DNA of 64,000 bases from Wurfbainia villosa (GCA_025175895.1 CM046001.1:24128314-24192313), one strand, 5' to 3'; shown: positions 12,086-24,223, numbered from the stretch's first letter. Made by a program: numbers and translations. The notes: a model not told the origin generated them from the sequence alone.

Positions 12086-13974
12086 TGTTGGTTACCATGA
12101 GGGGAAACTTCGCTTCCCACTTCAACTCAGTCGCTTGTTCATGGCGATCCCATCGATGTCCCCGGATTAAAAATTTAATCCTAAACAAAAGGGAATACCC
12201 AAGCAACCTTGTCATCGTCGTGCTATTCGTTTAGAGTAGTCACTTGAACAAACTTGTTGTTCAAGCGACCAACCACTATTCCACGAATAGCTGCGGAATA
12301 GACAATGTACGGATCGACGATTTTTGTGTTTATGTTTGGGATCTAAGTATTATTTAGCCACAAACAGAATATATCATGCTGATAATTGAAAAACAAATAT
12401 AAACATGTCACAAATGAAAATAGAGAATCGATATACCTCTCGATCTTCTATTGTATGACCTTCCTCCTTTCGGATGTCGTGTGGGCGACGATCTACCAAA
12501 AGTTGAAGCTCCTAGATCGCCAATCTTCCTTCCTTGCTTGTTCTGAGCAAGAGGAAGAATAGAAACAAGACTTTTCTCCTACCTTTAGCCAACCAACAAG
12601 CAACAAGGAAGTTACTTGCCACCGGCCAACAAGGAGAAGGAGAAACAATGGTTACCGGCCAAAAGCTCCAAGGGAGGACCCTAAGCCTTGGTTCCACCAG
12701 CCAAGGAGGAGGAGAAGAGATGCTATGGATGCCAGTCAAGGTGAGGAAGGGGTTGTATGGGCACCGACAAGCTTGAGGAAGAAGAAGAGAATAAGGAATA
12801 AGTTTCCTTATTTGGTGCCTCCAACTCCAAACCCTAGCCTCCAAGCCTTGCCGCCCAAAAACCCTAATCCTATCTCTAGTTGGATTCAAGTTGCCGCCCA
12901 CCCCTTGTCCTCCTTTTATAAAGTTAGGGATAAGCCTTGTTTTAATCTCCACCATTGGTTCTAGGGATTTAATCTCAACCGTCGGATCTAGAGATTTAAT
13001 CTCAACCGTCGGATCTAGAGATTTAATCTCTACCTTTGGATCTAGAGTTTTGTTTCTATCCATTGGATCTAAGCTTCATGAGGTATTAATAGGCTATAAT
13101 AGGGACCATGAGGAGGAGTTGGATCTTGGCCACCCAATGGATCAAGCCCACATAAAGTCTGATCCATTAATGATAATCCAATCCACTAAAGGATTATCAT
13201 TGATCTACCTCACCAACCCCCATAAGTTAATATAGGCTCCATATATTATTTGTACATTTTCTCCCCGTGTTTAAGATCTCGAATGTCCGTAGATTAATTA
13301 ATTTACTGACCATTAATTAATCAACATCTAACTTCATGAGTAGTACCACTCAACCTTTTCATCATGCCGGACTAAGTCCACCTGCAGGGTTTACATGATG
13401 AACCTATGAGCTCCTCAAGGGCACATCATCATCCTAATATATAGGACACGGTTTTCTCCTATAATCAACGACACATCATATAAATAATATAATTTCCCAA
13501 CTTACCGAGCCTATTGATTTAATCTATAAATCTCGCTCATTGGTAAATCAAAGAAATGAACACTAAGTATATGTGCCCGTTATTATATCGGGATTAAGAG
13601 CATGTACAAAATAATATCTGAGGTCCGATTCGATTATGTAGTCAGCAATAAATCGAATCACCTCTAAGTCGGTCCTGCTCAATACACACAAAGTGCACTA
13701 GTGTGATTCTATGGTCAAGACAAACCAATACCAAATCACATTACAACCATTCCAATGGTTTGTCCAAAGCCATCTCGGTTGTGAGCCTTACTTATACTTG
13801 ACAAGGAACCGATAACATGATCTCCCGTGTGACACCACACACCATGTTATCTACAATGTAATGTATTAGACAATATGCATAGCCATAAAATTATGCAAAC
13901 AATGATCAAGTGATTCTTATTTCAAAATAAAGATGTTCATACAAAAGATAGACTTTTCAGTATACATCCCAACA
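12086..13974 (-). repeat. 3' LTR of A
   Basis: Runs from TGTTGGTTAC to CATCCCAACA. It includes a 27-bp tandem repeat at about 12,945-13,070, whose unit contains AATCTCAACCGTCGGATCTA. A TATA box on the minus strand (TTTATAAAAGG) lies near 12,915. The frame of repeated DPTVEIKSL across the array is a by-product of the 27-bp period. Confidence 0.9.
12945..13070. repeat. 27-bp tandem repeat in the A LTR
   Basis: Four to five copies of a 27-bp unit with the core CCGTCGGATCTAGAGATTTA. The same array lies at about 19,482-19,606 in the other LTR. It is upstream of the TATA box in element sense, so it sits in U3 where enhancers are expected. Confidence 0.85.
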
Positions 13975-13987
13975 ATCACCCACTTAT
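13975..13987 (-). other. Polypurine tract of A
   Basis: On the minus strand AAGTGGGTGAT precedes the TGTTGGG edge of the 3' LTR. It is a slightly degraded form of the AAGTGGGAGAT common in copia elements. Confidence 0.7.
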
Positions 13988-14007
13988 ACTAAAAGATTAT
14001 ACTGTCC

Positions 14008-14640
14008 TCAAACTGCCATACATCTGATCCCCATTCCCTTCACATGCCTATCAAAAGCTCTCACCGGAAGGGCCTTAGTGAAAGGATCTGCCAGGTTATC
14101 CTCTGATGCAATCTTGGCCACAACAACTTCTCCTCTCTTTACGATTTCTCGTATCAGGTGGTACTTGCGCTTTATTTGCTTACTTGCCTTATGGGCTTGT
14201 GGTTCCTTTGATTTTGCAACTGCACCACTATTATCACAATAAATTGTGATAGTTCTCGGCAAACCAGGAATCACATCCAAGTCCATCAGGAAGTTCCTGA
14301 GCCACACAACTTCTTTGGCCGCCTAAGAGGCTGCCACATACTCAGCTTCTATGGTAGAGTCCGCCACACATTTCTGCTTAACACTTCTCCATACAATGGC
14401 TCCACCTCCCAAAGTAAACACAAAACCTGAGGTAGACTTACTGTTATCCCTATCTGATTGGAAGTCGGAATCTGTATAACCCACAGGGAGTAATTGGTCT
14501 GCCTGATAAACTAGCATATAATCCCTAGTCCTTCTCAGGTAAATATATGCTTTACCGCAGTCCAATGTCTTTGTCCTGGATTACTCGGATATCTGCTAAC
14601 CATGCCCACGGCAAAGCAGATATCTGGTCTCATACATAGC
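14008..14640 (-). pseudogene. RNase H domain of A
   Basis: The fragments read VGYTDSDFQSDRDNSKSTSG, then STIEAEYVAAS, a TAG in place of the usual glutamate codon, then CDNSGAVAKSKEPQAH and NLADPFTKALP. These are the conserved blocks of copia RNase H, which removes the RNA strand during reverse transcription. The nonsense codon lies near 14,323-14,325. Confidence 0.85.
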
Positions 14641-15700
14641 ATTGCATACATGAGGCTTCATACTGCCGAAGCATAAGGAACCGCCTTCATCTCCTCTATC
14701 TCCTCAGATGTTCTAGGACACATCTCCTTAGATAAAGGAACTCCATGCCTGAAAGGTAGAAAACCCTTCTTGGAGTTCTGCATGCTAAAACGCTCCATAA
14801 TCGTGTCTATGTATGAAGCTTGGGATAAGCACAACATCCTTTTCTGCGATCCCTTATAACCTTGATCCCAAGGATGTGTCCCACTTCTCCCAAGTCCTTC
14901 ATATCAAACAGTTTGGACAACCATACCCTTACGTCCGATAACACCTTGATATTGTTGCCAATCAACAAAATGTCATCTACGTATAGTACAAGAAATATCA
15001 CTACGTTTCCGTCACATCTGTTGTATACACAAGACTCATCCAGACTTTGAATAAATCCATAAGACTAAATTACCTCATCAAAGCGGATGTTTCAAGACCT
15101 CGAAGCTTGCTTCAATCCATAAATGGACCGATTAAGCTTACATACAAGATGCTCTTTGCCCTTCGCAATGAATCCCTCTGGTTGCTTCATATAGATGCTT
15201 TCCTCAAGACTTCCATTCAGGAAAGCTGTCTTGACATCCATCTGTCACACCTCATAATCCATATGAGCTGCTATGCATAAGAGAATCCGGATAGACTTAA
15301 GCTTGGCTACCGGCGAAAAGGTCTCCTCATAATCGATACCCTCTTTATGAGTATACCCTTTCACAACAAGCCTCGCTTTGAAGGTCTCAACCCTCCCATC
15401 TATTCCTCTCTTTCTTTTGTAGATCCACTTGCATCCAATGGTTTTTACACCATCAGATGGTTCTACTATCTCCCCGACCTGATTTGAATCCATAGATTCA
15501 ATCTCAGCATTCATTGCACTTTGCCAAGATACTGCATCTTTATCTTGGATTACCTCGTCATATGTCCAGGGATCAGATTCATGTTCGCTAGGGACCAAAT
15601 CAGAAGATTCTCGCAAGAACATGAATCTATTAGGCTGTCTCACAACCCTCCCACTATGACGAGGTATCTCCTGTGTATCCTCTGTGACACGCGATGCAGT
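14641..15700 (-). pseudogene. Reverse transcriptase of A
   Basis: The N-terminal half (15,245-15,643) carries GCKWIYKRKRGIDG and YEETFSPVAKLKSIRILL. The catalytic YVDDILLIGNN is at about 14,950-14,980, followed by KDLGEVGHILGIKV. At least two conserved tryptophan codons are now stops: YEV-stop-QMDVK near 15,243 and ASRS-stop-NIRF near 15,090. A frameshift follows in the thumb region. The family reads the RNA genome into DNA; this copy cannot. Confidence 0.85.
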
Positions 15701-15844
15701 GACTTATGGTATATCCTCTTATACCGGTGGTACTGAAGAAGTGACTTCCCCTTTTAATTCCTTCAGAACAATTTTACTCTTGGGCTTGTGGCTCATCACA
15801 TAGTCTTCCTCTAGAAATCTGGCGGTCGTGCTAACGATCACCCT

Positions 15845-16987
15845 CTAATCTCTAGGACTATAAAACAAACCACCCTTCGTTTCTCTAGGATATCCAAAGA
15901 ACATACGTACTTCTGTATGAGATTCCAACTTACCAACATCTGCCTTCAGCACATGTGTTGGACTCCCCCAAATCTGAATATATCTTAGACTAGGCTTTCG
16001 CCCAATCCACAATTCTGTGGGAGTAGAAGGCACTGATTTAGATGGAACCAAGTTCAAAATGTACACTACCGTATCTAGAGCATATCCCTAGAACGAATCT
16101 GGCAACTCAGAATAACTCATCATCGATCTAACCATCTCCATAAGAGTCTTATTCCTTCGCTCTGCTACACCATTCTACTGGGGTGTGCCAGGTGCAGACA
16201 ATTGGGATTGAATCCCAGCCTCTGATAAGTAGTTCCTAAACTCTCCCAAGAGCTACTCACCACCACGATCAGATCGTAGTGTCTTGATACTTTTACCTTG
16301 ATGTTTCTCCGCATCAGCCTTGAATTCTTTGAACTTGTCAAAGCATTCAGACTTGCGGCGCATCAAGTAAATGTATCCATATCTCGAATAATCGTCTATA
16401 AAAGAGACGAAATACTCAAAACCACCTCTAGCCTGGATAGACATAGGACCACACAAATTAGAATGAACCAACTCCAACACATCTTTGGCTCTATACCCCT
16501 TGGCCTTAAAAGGCCTCTTGGTCATTTTACCCTCCAAGCAAGATTCACAGGTTGGGAAATCCTCCACCACTAATGAACCCAGAGGTCCATCAGCTATCAA
16601 CCTTTGAATTCTACTTAGGTTAATATGACCAAGCCTAAGATGCCAAAGATATGTTTGGTTCATCTTCGAAGGTTCTTTTCTCTTATTGGAATTAGAAGAT
16701 GAGTTATTAACTTCAATTTGCATCGTGGGAGGTTTTGGTTCAAGTGTGTATAGATTTCCTATCAATGCACCTGAACAGATAATGTCCCTATTCCTTTTTA
16801 TAACAACTCTGTCATTAAAAGAAATAGAATATCCATCCATAAACAATTTAGAAACCGAAATTAAATTCTTTCTAAATAAAGGTACATAAAGGCAATTCTT
16901 AAGAACCAAAACTTTATTTTTCTCAAAAGATAAATGAACGTCTCCCACTGCAACAGTCGCCACCTTCGTGACATCGCCCAAGTACAC
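15845..16987 (-). pseudogene. GAG-pre-integrase and integrase of A
   Basis: An uninterrupted 244-codon stretch (16,253-16,987) contains the histidine/cysteine zinc finger (WHLRLGH ... CESCLEGKM) and the start of the catalytic core. The first catalytic aspartate is changed: LVHSNLCGPM instead of the usual HSDLCGPM. The second, FIDDYSRYG, is intact. Stops follow after RSDRGGE, within the GTPQ-stop-NGVAERRN block, and at a tryptophan codon after DSF. The C-terminal part continues to about 15,845. Confidence 0.88.
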
Positions 16988-17099
16988 GGTAATCTCCCCC
17001 TCAGCCAGTCATCGAGTTTCCTGGAACCCCTACAAAGTATTGCAGTCATGATCAGAAGCTCCCATATCTACACACCAGATGCCGGTAGATAACACCACT

Positions 17100-17485
17100 A
17101 ACCATGTTTCAACGACTAGACCAAAGGATATACCTTTGTTCTGTTTCCGATTAGGATAGTCCTTCTTCTAGTGTCCATCCTGCTTGCAAGTGAAGCACTT
17201 GCCTTTCGACTTCTTCACTTGTCCCTGAGTTCCTCCCACCACCTTTGCTCCACCTTATTTCTTCTTCTTCTTGCCTTTCGGCTTCGAAGTAGAAACCTTT
17301 TGGGCAAACATGGCATGAGTCTGACCAAGCCTTTCTGTCGGTCGGAGAATGATATCGACCTGGGTTTCCCCATCGATCTCAGCTCCAAGGACTTCCAGCT
17401 CATTCACATGCTTAGAAGAATACTCTTCGAAAAGTACATATTTGTACTCCTCAGCAATTAAGACAATATCTAGATTCTTTTCCAA
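17100..17485 (-). pseudogene. gag C-terminus of A
   Basis: A lysine-rich tail (KPKGKKKKK) runs into a zinc knuckle CFTCKQDGH, whose conserved tryptophan codon is now TAG. Upstream only about 75 codons of gag are readable, ending near 17,485. The normal N-terminal two thirds of copia gag are absent, so an internal deletion is likely. Confidence 0.7.
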
Positions 17486-17489
17486 TCAA

Positions 17490-18599
17490 CATAATTTGGG
17501 TACAGTAAGCTTATTTTCCTTTAGTATCACAACAAGTGGACTGAAAGTCATTTTTTGAAAATCCTAAGAATCACATAGATCATTATTTTAGATTTCAAAA
17601 AATTATTGATTCCTCAAAAAATAAAATTTTAAAATCAACCAACACCTCAAAACACTGAGAATATCGTATGCCACGATCGTGTGGACGTATATGAATTCTA
17701 CATTTGTAAGAGGAGGTTTTACCCATTAATTTTACTATCTTGTCAACCTAACTTTTTGACAAATAAAATTAATAGTTGGTTTCTCTTCAGCCCTATAAAT
17801 AAAAGCAGTGACTCCGATGGGGAGGATACTTATATTTGTATCTAAGTGTTCACCATTACTCGGTACCAAGGTAATTATCTCGGGTTATGTGCCTTCCGAT
17901 GGGGAAGTACACACGCTCCTAAATAATTCCCTATAACCATATTCGACCTTGTGATCCGCAAACAAACTCATCCGATGAGGAGGAAGGCACTCAGAGCTGA
18001 TGCGCAAGTTTGCTTGCATCACATGTCAAATCGTAATGGAGGCCGTGGGAATTTATAAAAATATCCCTCTCCCACTTAGTAATTTAAAATTGAGGAATTT
18101 TCTAGCCTACGACATGCATATCAAACAATAAGCAATAAATATGAAAAATAATTTTTTTTCCAACTATTATGGCTTTTGTCTTCAATATGTCTCCCGTCAC
18201 ATCGCCATCTCGTCCGCTCCTCCTACGCCATGTACGAGCCATCCGGAGATTCGAACCAAAACTAAAAACTATTTTAATTTACATCCATCGATCCTATACT
18301 CCACGAGGAAGTGTACATGAAATCTAGATCGAAAGTAAACTAAAATATAAAGAGTGGCTAAACAATGTCGTATCTAATTTATAAAAAATTAAATACAAGC
18401 CTCGTCAACCCCGAGGATTCAACAAAATATACTATTACACACATACAATCACATACACACATATGGCCATAATAGTCGGATCTTATGCCTGCAACCAAAG
18501 AGTTAACCTACGCATATCCTACTATTATCCGGCACATATAATATATGAAAAATGCATAAGAGTAACCGAATCCATAAACACACAAAACCGGAAACCGTT
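17490..18599 (-). other. Untranslated leader of A with small hairpins
   Basis: About 1.1 kb with no protein-like frame. Three short inverted repeats share a GATGG-like loop: CTCC-GATGG-GGAG (17,812-17,824), CTTCC-GATGG-GGAAG (17,893-17,907) and TCC-GATGA-GGA (17,971-17,981). They occupy the same place, between primer-binding site and gag, as the stronger hairpin array of B. Confidence 0.55.
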
Positions 18600-18611
18600 G
18601 CTCTGATACCA
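18600..18611 (-). other. Primer-binding site of A
   Basis: GCTCTGATACCA, the complement of TGGTATCAGAGC, pairs with the 3' end of plant initiator-Met tRNA. It lies two bases inside the 5' LTR edge at 18,614. Confidence 0.92.
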
Positions 18612-18613
18612 AT

Positions 18614-20504
18614 TGTTGGTTACTGTGAGGGGAAACTTCGCTTCCCACTTCAACTCGGTCGCTTGTTCATGGAGATCCCATCGATGTCCCCGGATTAAAA
18701 ATTTAATCCTAGACAAAAGGGATCACCCAAGCAACATTGTCATCGTCGTGCTATTCGTTTAGAGTAGTCACTTGAACAAACTTGTTGTTCAAGCGACCAA
18801 CCTCTATTCCACGAATAGCCATGGAATAGACGATGTACGGATCACTGGTTTTTGTGTTTATGTTCGGGATCCAAGTATTATTCATCCATAAACAGAATAT
18901 ATCATGCTCATAATTGAAAAACAAATATAAACATGTAACAAATGAAAATAGAGAATCGATATACCTCTCAATCTTCTATTGTATGACCTTCTTCCTTTCG
19001 GACATCGTGTGAGCGACGATCTACCAAAAGTTGAGGCTCCTAGATTGCCAATCTTCCTTCCTTGCTCGTTCTGAGCAAGAGGAAGAATAGAAACAAGACT
19101 TTTCTCCTTCCTTTATCCAACCAACAAGCAACAAGGAAGTTACTTGCCGTCGACCAATAAGGAGAAGGAGAAACAATGGTTGTCGGCCAAAAGCTCCAAG
19201 GGACGACCCTAAGCCTTGGTTCCACCGGCCAAGGAGGAGGAGAAGAGCTTCTATGGACGCCGACCAAGGTGAGGAAGGGGATGTATGGGCACCGGCATGC
19301 TTGAGGAAGAAGAAGAGAATAGGGAATAAGATTCCTTGTTTGGTGTCGCCAACTCCAAACCCTGGCCTCCAAGCCTTGCCGCCCAAAAACCCTAATCCTA
19401 TCTCTAGTTGGATTCAAGTTGCCGCCCACCCCTTGTCCTCCTTTTATAGAGTTAGGGATAAGCCTTGTTTTAATCTCCACCATTGGTTCTAGGGATTTTA
19501 TCTCAGCCGTCAGATCTAGAGATTTAATCTCAACCGTCGGATCTAGAGATTTAATCTCTACCTTTGGATCTAGAGTTTTGTTTCTATCCATTGGATCTAA
19601 GCTTCATGAGGTATTAATAGGCTACAATAGGGACCATGAGGAGGAGTTAAATCTTGGCCACCCAATGGATCAAGCCCACATAAAGTCCGATCCATTAATG
19701 ATAATCCAATCCAATAAAGGATTATCATTGATCTACCTCACCAACCCCCATAAGTTAATATGGGCTCCATATATTATTTGTACATTTTCTCCCTGTGTTT
19801 AAGATCTCGAATGTACGTCGATTAATTAATTTACTCATCATTAATTAATCAACATCTAACTCCATGAGTAGTACCACTCAACCTTTTCATCATGCCGGAC
19901 CAAGTCCACCTGCAGGGTTTACATGATGAACCTTATGAGCTCCTCAAGGGGACATCATCATCCTAATATATAGGACACAGTTTCCTCCTATAATCAATGG
20001 CACACCAAATAAATAATATAATTTCCCAACTTACTGAGCCTATCGATTTAATCTATAAATCTCGCCCATTGGTAAATCAAAGAAATGAACACTAAGTATA
20101 TGTGCCCGTTATTATATCGGGATTAAGAGCATGTACAAAATAATATCTGAGGTCCGATTCGATTATGTAGTCAACAATAAATCGAATCACCTCTATGTCG
20201 GTCCTGCTCAATACACACAAAGTGCACTAGTGTGATTCTATGGTCAAGACAAACCAATACCAAATCACACTACAACCATTCCAATGGTTTGTCCAAAGTC
20301 ATCTCGGTTGTGAGCCTTTACTTATACTTTACAAGGAACCGATAACATTATCTCCTGTGTGACACGACACACTATGTTATCTACAATGTAATGTATTAGA
20401 CAATATGCATAGCCATAAAATTATGCAAACAATGATCAAGTGATTCTTATTTCAAAATAAAGATGTTCATACAAAAGATAGACTTTTCAGTATACATCCC
20501 AACT
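18614..20504 (-). repeat. 5' LTR of A
   Basis: Near-identical to 12,086-13,974 over its whole length, with scattered substitutions and the same 27-bp array. The pair suggests a fairly young insertion relative to H, although its coding region is already broken. Confidence 0.92.
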
Positions 20505-20509
20505 GATTG
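20505..20509. repeat. Target-site duplication of A, right
   Basis: GATTG, matching 12,081-12,085; the H LTR continues directly after it. Confidence 0.85.
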
Positions 20510-22175
20510 GGTATAAGTCGAAGTGCCTGAATGTGTTTGAATATCCTATAAAATATTCACCACTCCTTGTGGGGGGATGTATACCCAGGGCCTCTCGTTA
20601 GATTGTTACTAAAGTCTTTGGCTAAAGCATTACATGTTTAGAGTAATGTACTCTTGGGTACATGTGCAGTAACTAGAATTCGAAGGACGAGGAAATCATA
20701 CTTGGGCTAGGTGTGACGTAGTCAGCCTAGTGGGAACTGATATAATAGACCATTTCCTGAACCAAGTGGGTATAAGATGCGTGAAGAGAACAGGGCATGA
20801 TTCACTATGGCTGCTGAAAGGTTTCAGAAGTCGTTCTAGAGTCAACCGTTGATTTTCCGATTAATTGGGGATCATGATGTACTACTAGGTGTCACTCATG
20901 ATCATTCTATAATTAATGGTTAATTATAGTCGGCCAACATAAATTAGGAACCTATTTGGTCACACGCACAATGAGCGTAATCTGAAGGATTTAAAACGAG
21001 CTTGAGAATGAGATTCTCAGAACGAGAGAAACTAGATTTGGTTGGACCAAACAAGGAGTGAGCATGAAATTATTTCAGTCACAACGGAAGCATAGATGGG
21101 TCGTGTCTTTTGAAGACATGATGGATAAACCAAATTGGTTTGGTTCTAATCCAATGGTGGAAAATAAACCAAAGGGGTTTGGTTTGTTTTAAACGAATGA
21201 ACCAAAGTTGGTTTGGTTCATTTTAACTTAAAATAGACCAACGTGGTTTGGTTTATTTTAACTTATGTTATTGGAGTGGGTTAACGGGTTTTGGTTATAA
21301 ACCAATAACTATTAGGAGAATATGTTCTCTATAAAAACACGGCTTAAGGGTTTTTCGAAGAGAATTAGTTGGTTCAAGGGTTTTGGAAACCCTAGCCTCC
21401 TTTCCTTCTCCTCCTTGCTCTTGCTGCCCAAGCCATTGCCGCCCAAGAGGTGCTACCGCCGACGCCAGCTCTTGCCGCCGATGCCACCAGCTGCCGCCAA
21501 CCTCCTGCTGCTGCTGGCGATCCTCCAGCGACCCTCCTTGGCTCCATTGACCAAGGACCAGCCGACCCTTCTCCTTTGGTCGGCGCCAAGTCCTCCATCA
21601 AGCTGTCTAGTTTTTGGACAACTTGCTTCCTTCTTGTTGGAGCATCGTTTGGACGGTGTTTGGAGCTCCGACAGTAACTTTCTTGCCGAGGATTGGATCT
21701 CCGGCAATCCTCATAAGTGGAGGACCAAGGATTCGTCAATCGGTTGACGAATACGTCTTCGGAGAAGCGAGTTTTGGGGACTCATTTTTGCATACGAATT
21801 TTGATTCGGATTGTGATCTTCTCTCGATCACATCGTCTTCAACACGAGGCTAGTGACTCCTATGAAGACGAGGCTCTAGCTTGGCGAAGCTATCCTCGAC
21901 GGTACTCGGTGTGAATATGCATAGAGGCAATTCTAGCGTGATTTGCTCCAGTTGATGTCATTCCCGTTGCACGTGATACGTCAGGTATAACTAGCGTAAT
22001 TTCCTTTTATTGCAAAATTTGGAACTGCGATTATGTCTACACATGATGTATCTTACATGCGTGTGGTGTGTGTGTTGTAATAAATTAGATTTATTGCTTT
22101 TATTTCTTTCACTGTGCACATGTTTATGAAACATGTTCAAACACACACTCGCCGTGGTGTCGGAGAAACCCAACA
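20510..22175 (+). repeat. 3' LTR of H, second part
   Basis: Continues the LTR broken at 12,085 and ends AACCCAACA. Together the two parts make about 2.23 kb, close to the 2.21 kb of the B LTR to which they are homologous. At 21,125-21,265 are repeated inverted words of the type AAACCAAA ... TTTGGTTT. A TATA box CTATAAAAACAC lies near 21,330. The GC-rich frames at 21,322-21,747 have no protein resemblance and are not annotated as genes. Confidence 0.88.
21125..21265. repeat. AACCAAA/TTTGGTT inverted-repeat cluster in H LTR
   Basis: Several near-palindromes built from AAACCAAA and TTTGGTTT within 140 bp, shortly upstream of the TATA box. The corresponding cluster in the B LTR is at about 41,035-41,165. 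Confidence 0.75.
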
Positions 22176-22210
22176 CCTTTTACTAAACCATTGACTAAAT
22201 ATTGGCGAGA

Positions 22211-22605
22211 TTATTGGTGTAATCAACCTCAGGTCACCTCAAGTCAAGGTTGACTAAGCTCGAGTGGGACTCAAGTAGAGTTTTGATGTTTGACAATATC
22301 CATAGTCATATGGAATTGTTGAACAAGAAATCAAGCAGGTCAAGGTTAACCAAGTGCTTGGCAAGGGAAAGTTCAACTATGGAGACTTGACAAAGAAAAG
22401 TCCAAGTATGGATACATGGCAAGGGAAAGTCCAAGTATGAAGACTTGGCAAGGAAAAGTCCAAGTATGGATACTTGGCAAGGGAAGTCCAAGTATGGATA
22501 CTTGGCAAGAAATAGTCCAAGTATGGAGACTTGGCAAGGAAAGTCCAAGTATGGATACTTGGCAAGAGAAAGTCCAAGTATACAGACTTGGTGGGGAAGT
22601 CCCAA
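22211..22605 (+). repeat. F-type LTR fragment with 28-bp array
   Basis: Reverse-complement homology to the right end of the F LTR: GGTGTAATCAACCTCAGGTCA, then TTTTGATGTTTGACAA, then an array of about eight units of 28 bp around GGCAAGGAAAGTCCAAGTAT (22,370-22,600). It is cut off at about 22,605. Bases 22,176-22,210, between this and H, show nothing recognisable. Confidence 0.7.
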
Positions 22606-23986
22606 AGGTGTGTGATGAGTGTGAATCATATGCATATTTTAGGGTTTATTTACCATATAATTCTTGCATTCTACTTATGTATCATGCATAAAACCTAACA
22701 TTTATCTTCATTTTACCCTTTTAGTATAGATGACTGCGGTTATAAGCTTTTCTCACGGGAACACAAGAAAAAGGAGCAATCCAAAGCCGATTCTAGAAGC
22801 CAACGCATCCTGGCCATGCCAAATGGCACGTTTGTGCTCAGCACTTCTATCATGCCCAAGTTCAAGGTGTGTTGAATCTTCTAGAGGCCAACACACCTCG
22901 GTCGTGCCAATTGGCACGACTGTGGTACGATTAATTCGGTAACCATTTCTCCAAATTCATCGCCAGGAAAAAGCTATTAAAATTCCCTAGGGCTAAGGGA
23001 AAAGGCATTCGGGTCCTCCTAAGCATTAGGAAGGAGGTAGCCATCAAGAAGCATCCTAGGGCGATTCTCGAAGATAGGGAGAAGAAGTTCCAATCTAGAG
23101 GAAGTTTTCAAGGACGTCAATAAAATTGTTTTGCATTCTTTCTCTTCTTCTAGATTTTTCGAATGTCTTTCTGTAATTCATTGTGATCTTCTCTCCATAT
23201 TATGGAGTAATTCTCTGTGATCTTAGGATTAGGGAGTAGATCTTTATGTATTTGTCTTGGATTGTTATAACTCTTGTATTTATCAATTGTGAACTTCTTG
23301 AATTAGTTTTATAGTATGGACTATATTGCGAGTTTCTTTATCACCTATTCGCATGCTTTTGGGTTTTTATCCTAGATTTGTAAGACTAATCTTGAGGAAC
23401 TATAGCATTTAAGGGCATTCATGAAGATCGATCCGATGGGGTTCTCATGACAGGCTCCCATTCCGAACAAGGTCATCTATACACGAATTCCACGAAAGTG
23501 ATTAGGACTTCTCGAGTATTTCATAACCTATCCTAGAACATAATGATTTGACTAATTTTTGATTTTATGATTAATAAGTAGTAAATCTTGATTTGGTCAT
23601 CTGGGGTTCTTGTGACAGATTCCCATTGCAACCAAGATCATTCTAAGTACGAATACCATGAAAGTAGGATCCGAGTTAGGTAAACAATTAAGAGGCATCT
23701 AATATCTTTAGATAGGTTTCCTTCAAGAATACATATTGATGTAAAAGAGAACTACTAAGGCATTAGGCATAGCAGTGAAACCAAAATCTTATGATTGTTC
23801 CTTTTTCTAGCCTTATAATTATCTCTAGTTCATTTGATTTCTTTCTTCGTTCAATCACCATTCGATCATTGATTTTTCTAGATGATCTTTCCTTGCAATC
23901 ATTCAGTGCTTGACCAATCCCTATAGAATCGATATTTTATTACTTGACGATGATCGTGCACTTATTGTTATGCCACATGAAGTTTT
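22606..23986 (+). repeat. Probable 5' LTR of Athila-like element K
   Basis: No coding sequence. It contains palindromic GTGCCAATTGGCAC (about 22,896-22,909) and a related GCCAAATGGCAC, words that recur near 57,195 and 57,268 at the other end of K. A primer-binding site follows at 23,987, which makes this the 5' LTR region; its left edge was not located. Confidence 0.55.
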
Positions 23987-24004
23987 TGGTGCCATTGTCG
24001 GGGA
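23987..24004 (+). other. Primer-binding site of K, Asp tRNA type
   Basis: TGGTGCCATTGTCGGGGA differs by three bases from TGGCGCCGTTGCCGGGGA, the Asp-tRNA primer site I recall for Athila-group gypsy elements. Confidence 0.8.
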
Positions 24005-24123
24005 TCGCATCAATATCAATTTGCTTACAATTAGGTTAATCTAAACCTTTGCTTACTTTTTTTTTCTATTGATTTTATTTTCATTATTGCATATACTTCC
24101 ATTGGAGTTACTCTTCTCATTAT

Positions 24124-24223
24124 ATGCATAGATCGACTAGACAAGGAGAATTATAAGAGCTAGGCCTAGAAATTGAAAGGACTCTCCTCGCTAGACGAAG
24201 ACTTCAAAAGCGACTTGAAGAAG
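24124..24223 (+). pseudogene. Start of K gag, before insertion I
   Basis: Codons reading RSTRQGEL, a stop, then ELGLEIERTLLARRRLQKRL, cut by element I after AGAAG. The frame resumes at 54,832 (APAFTMVTIEENKPYVIMQH) when the insertion and one TSD copy are set aside. The wording matches the N-terminus of Athila gag as I remember it. Confidence 0.65.
24219..24223. repeat. Target-site duplication of I, left
   Basis: AGAAG, matched at 54,827-54,831 on the far side of I, 30.6 kb away because of nested insertions. Confidence 0.88.

Larger units (their letters stand above)
12086..20504 (-). mobile_element. Copia retrotransposon A, full length, inactive
   Basis: An 8.4-kb element with two LTRs of about 1.89 kb (12,086-13,974 and 18,614-20,504), GATTG TSDs, an initiator-Met primer-binding site and copia gene order on the minus strand. 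The last base of the right LTR is T instead of the expected A. It sits in the 3' LTR of H. Coding regions carry many nonsense codons, and the N-terminal part of gag is not found. Confidence 0.93.

Noticed and set aside
12512..13063. 183-codon frame with a repeated DPTVEIKSL motif
   Set aside because: It lies in the A LTR, and the 9-residue period is just the 27-bp tandem repeat; it recurs at 19,040-19,591 in the other LTR.
18600..18611. tRNA gene, suggested by similarity to initiator-Met tRNA
   Set aside because: Only 12 bases match, exactly at an LTR edge; it is a primer-binding site, as are those at 31,509, 38,882 and 47,311.
21322..21747. 141-codon GC-rich frame and overlapping frames on both strands
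   Set aside because: They lie downstream of the TATA box in the H LTR, several frames are open at once because the DNA is GC-rich, and none resembles a protein.
22370..22600. Possible CRISPR-like array
   Set aside because: The 28-bp units are contiguous and diverged with no unique spacers, and the surroundings are plant LTR DNA.
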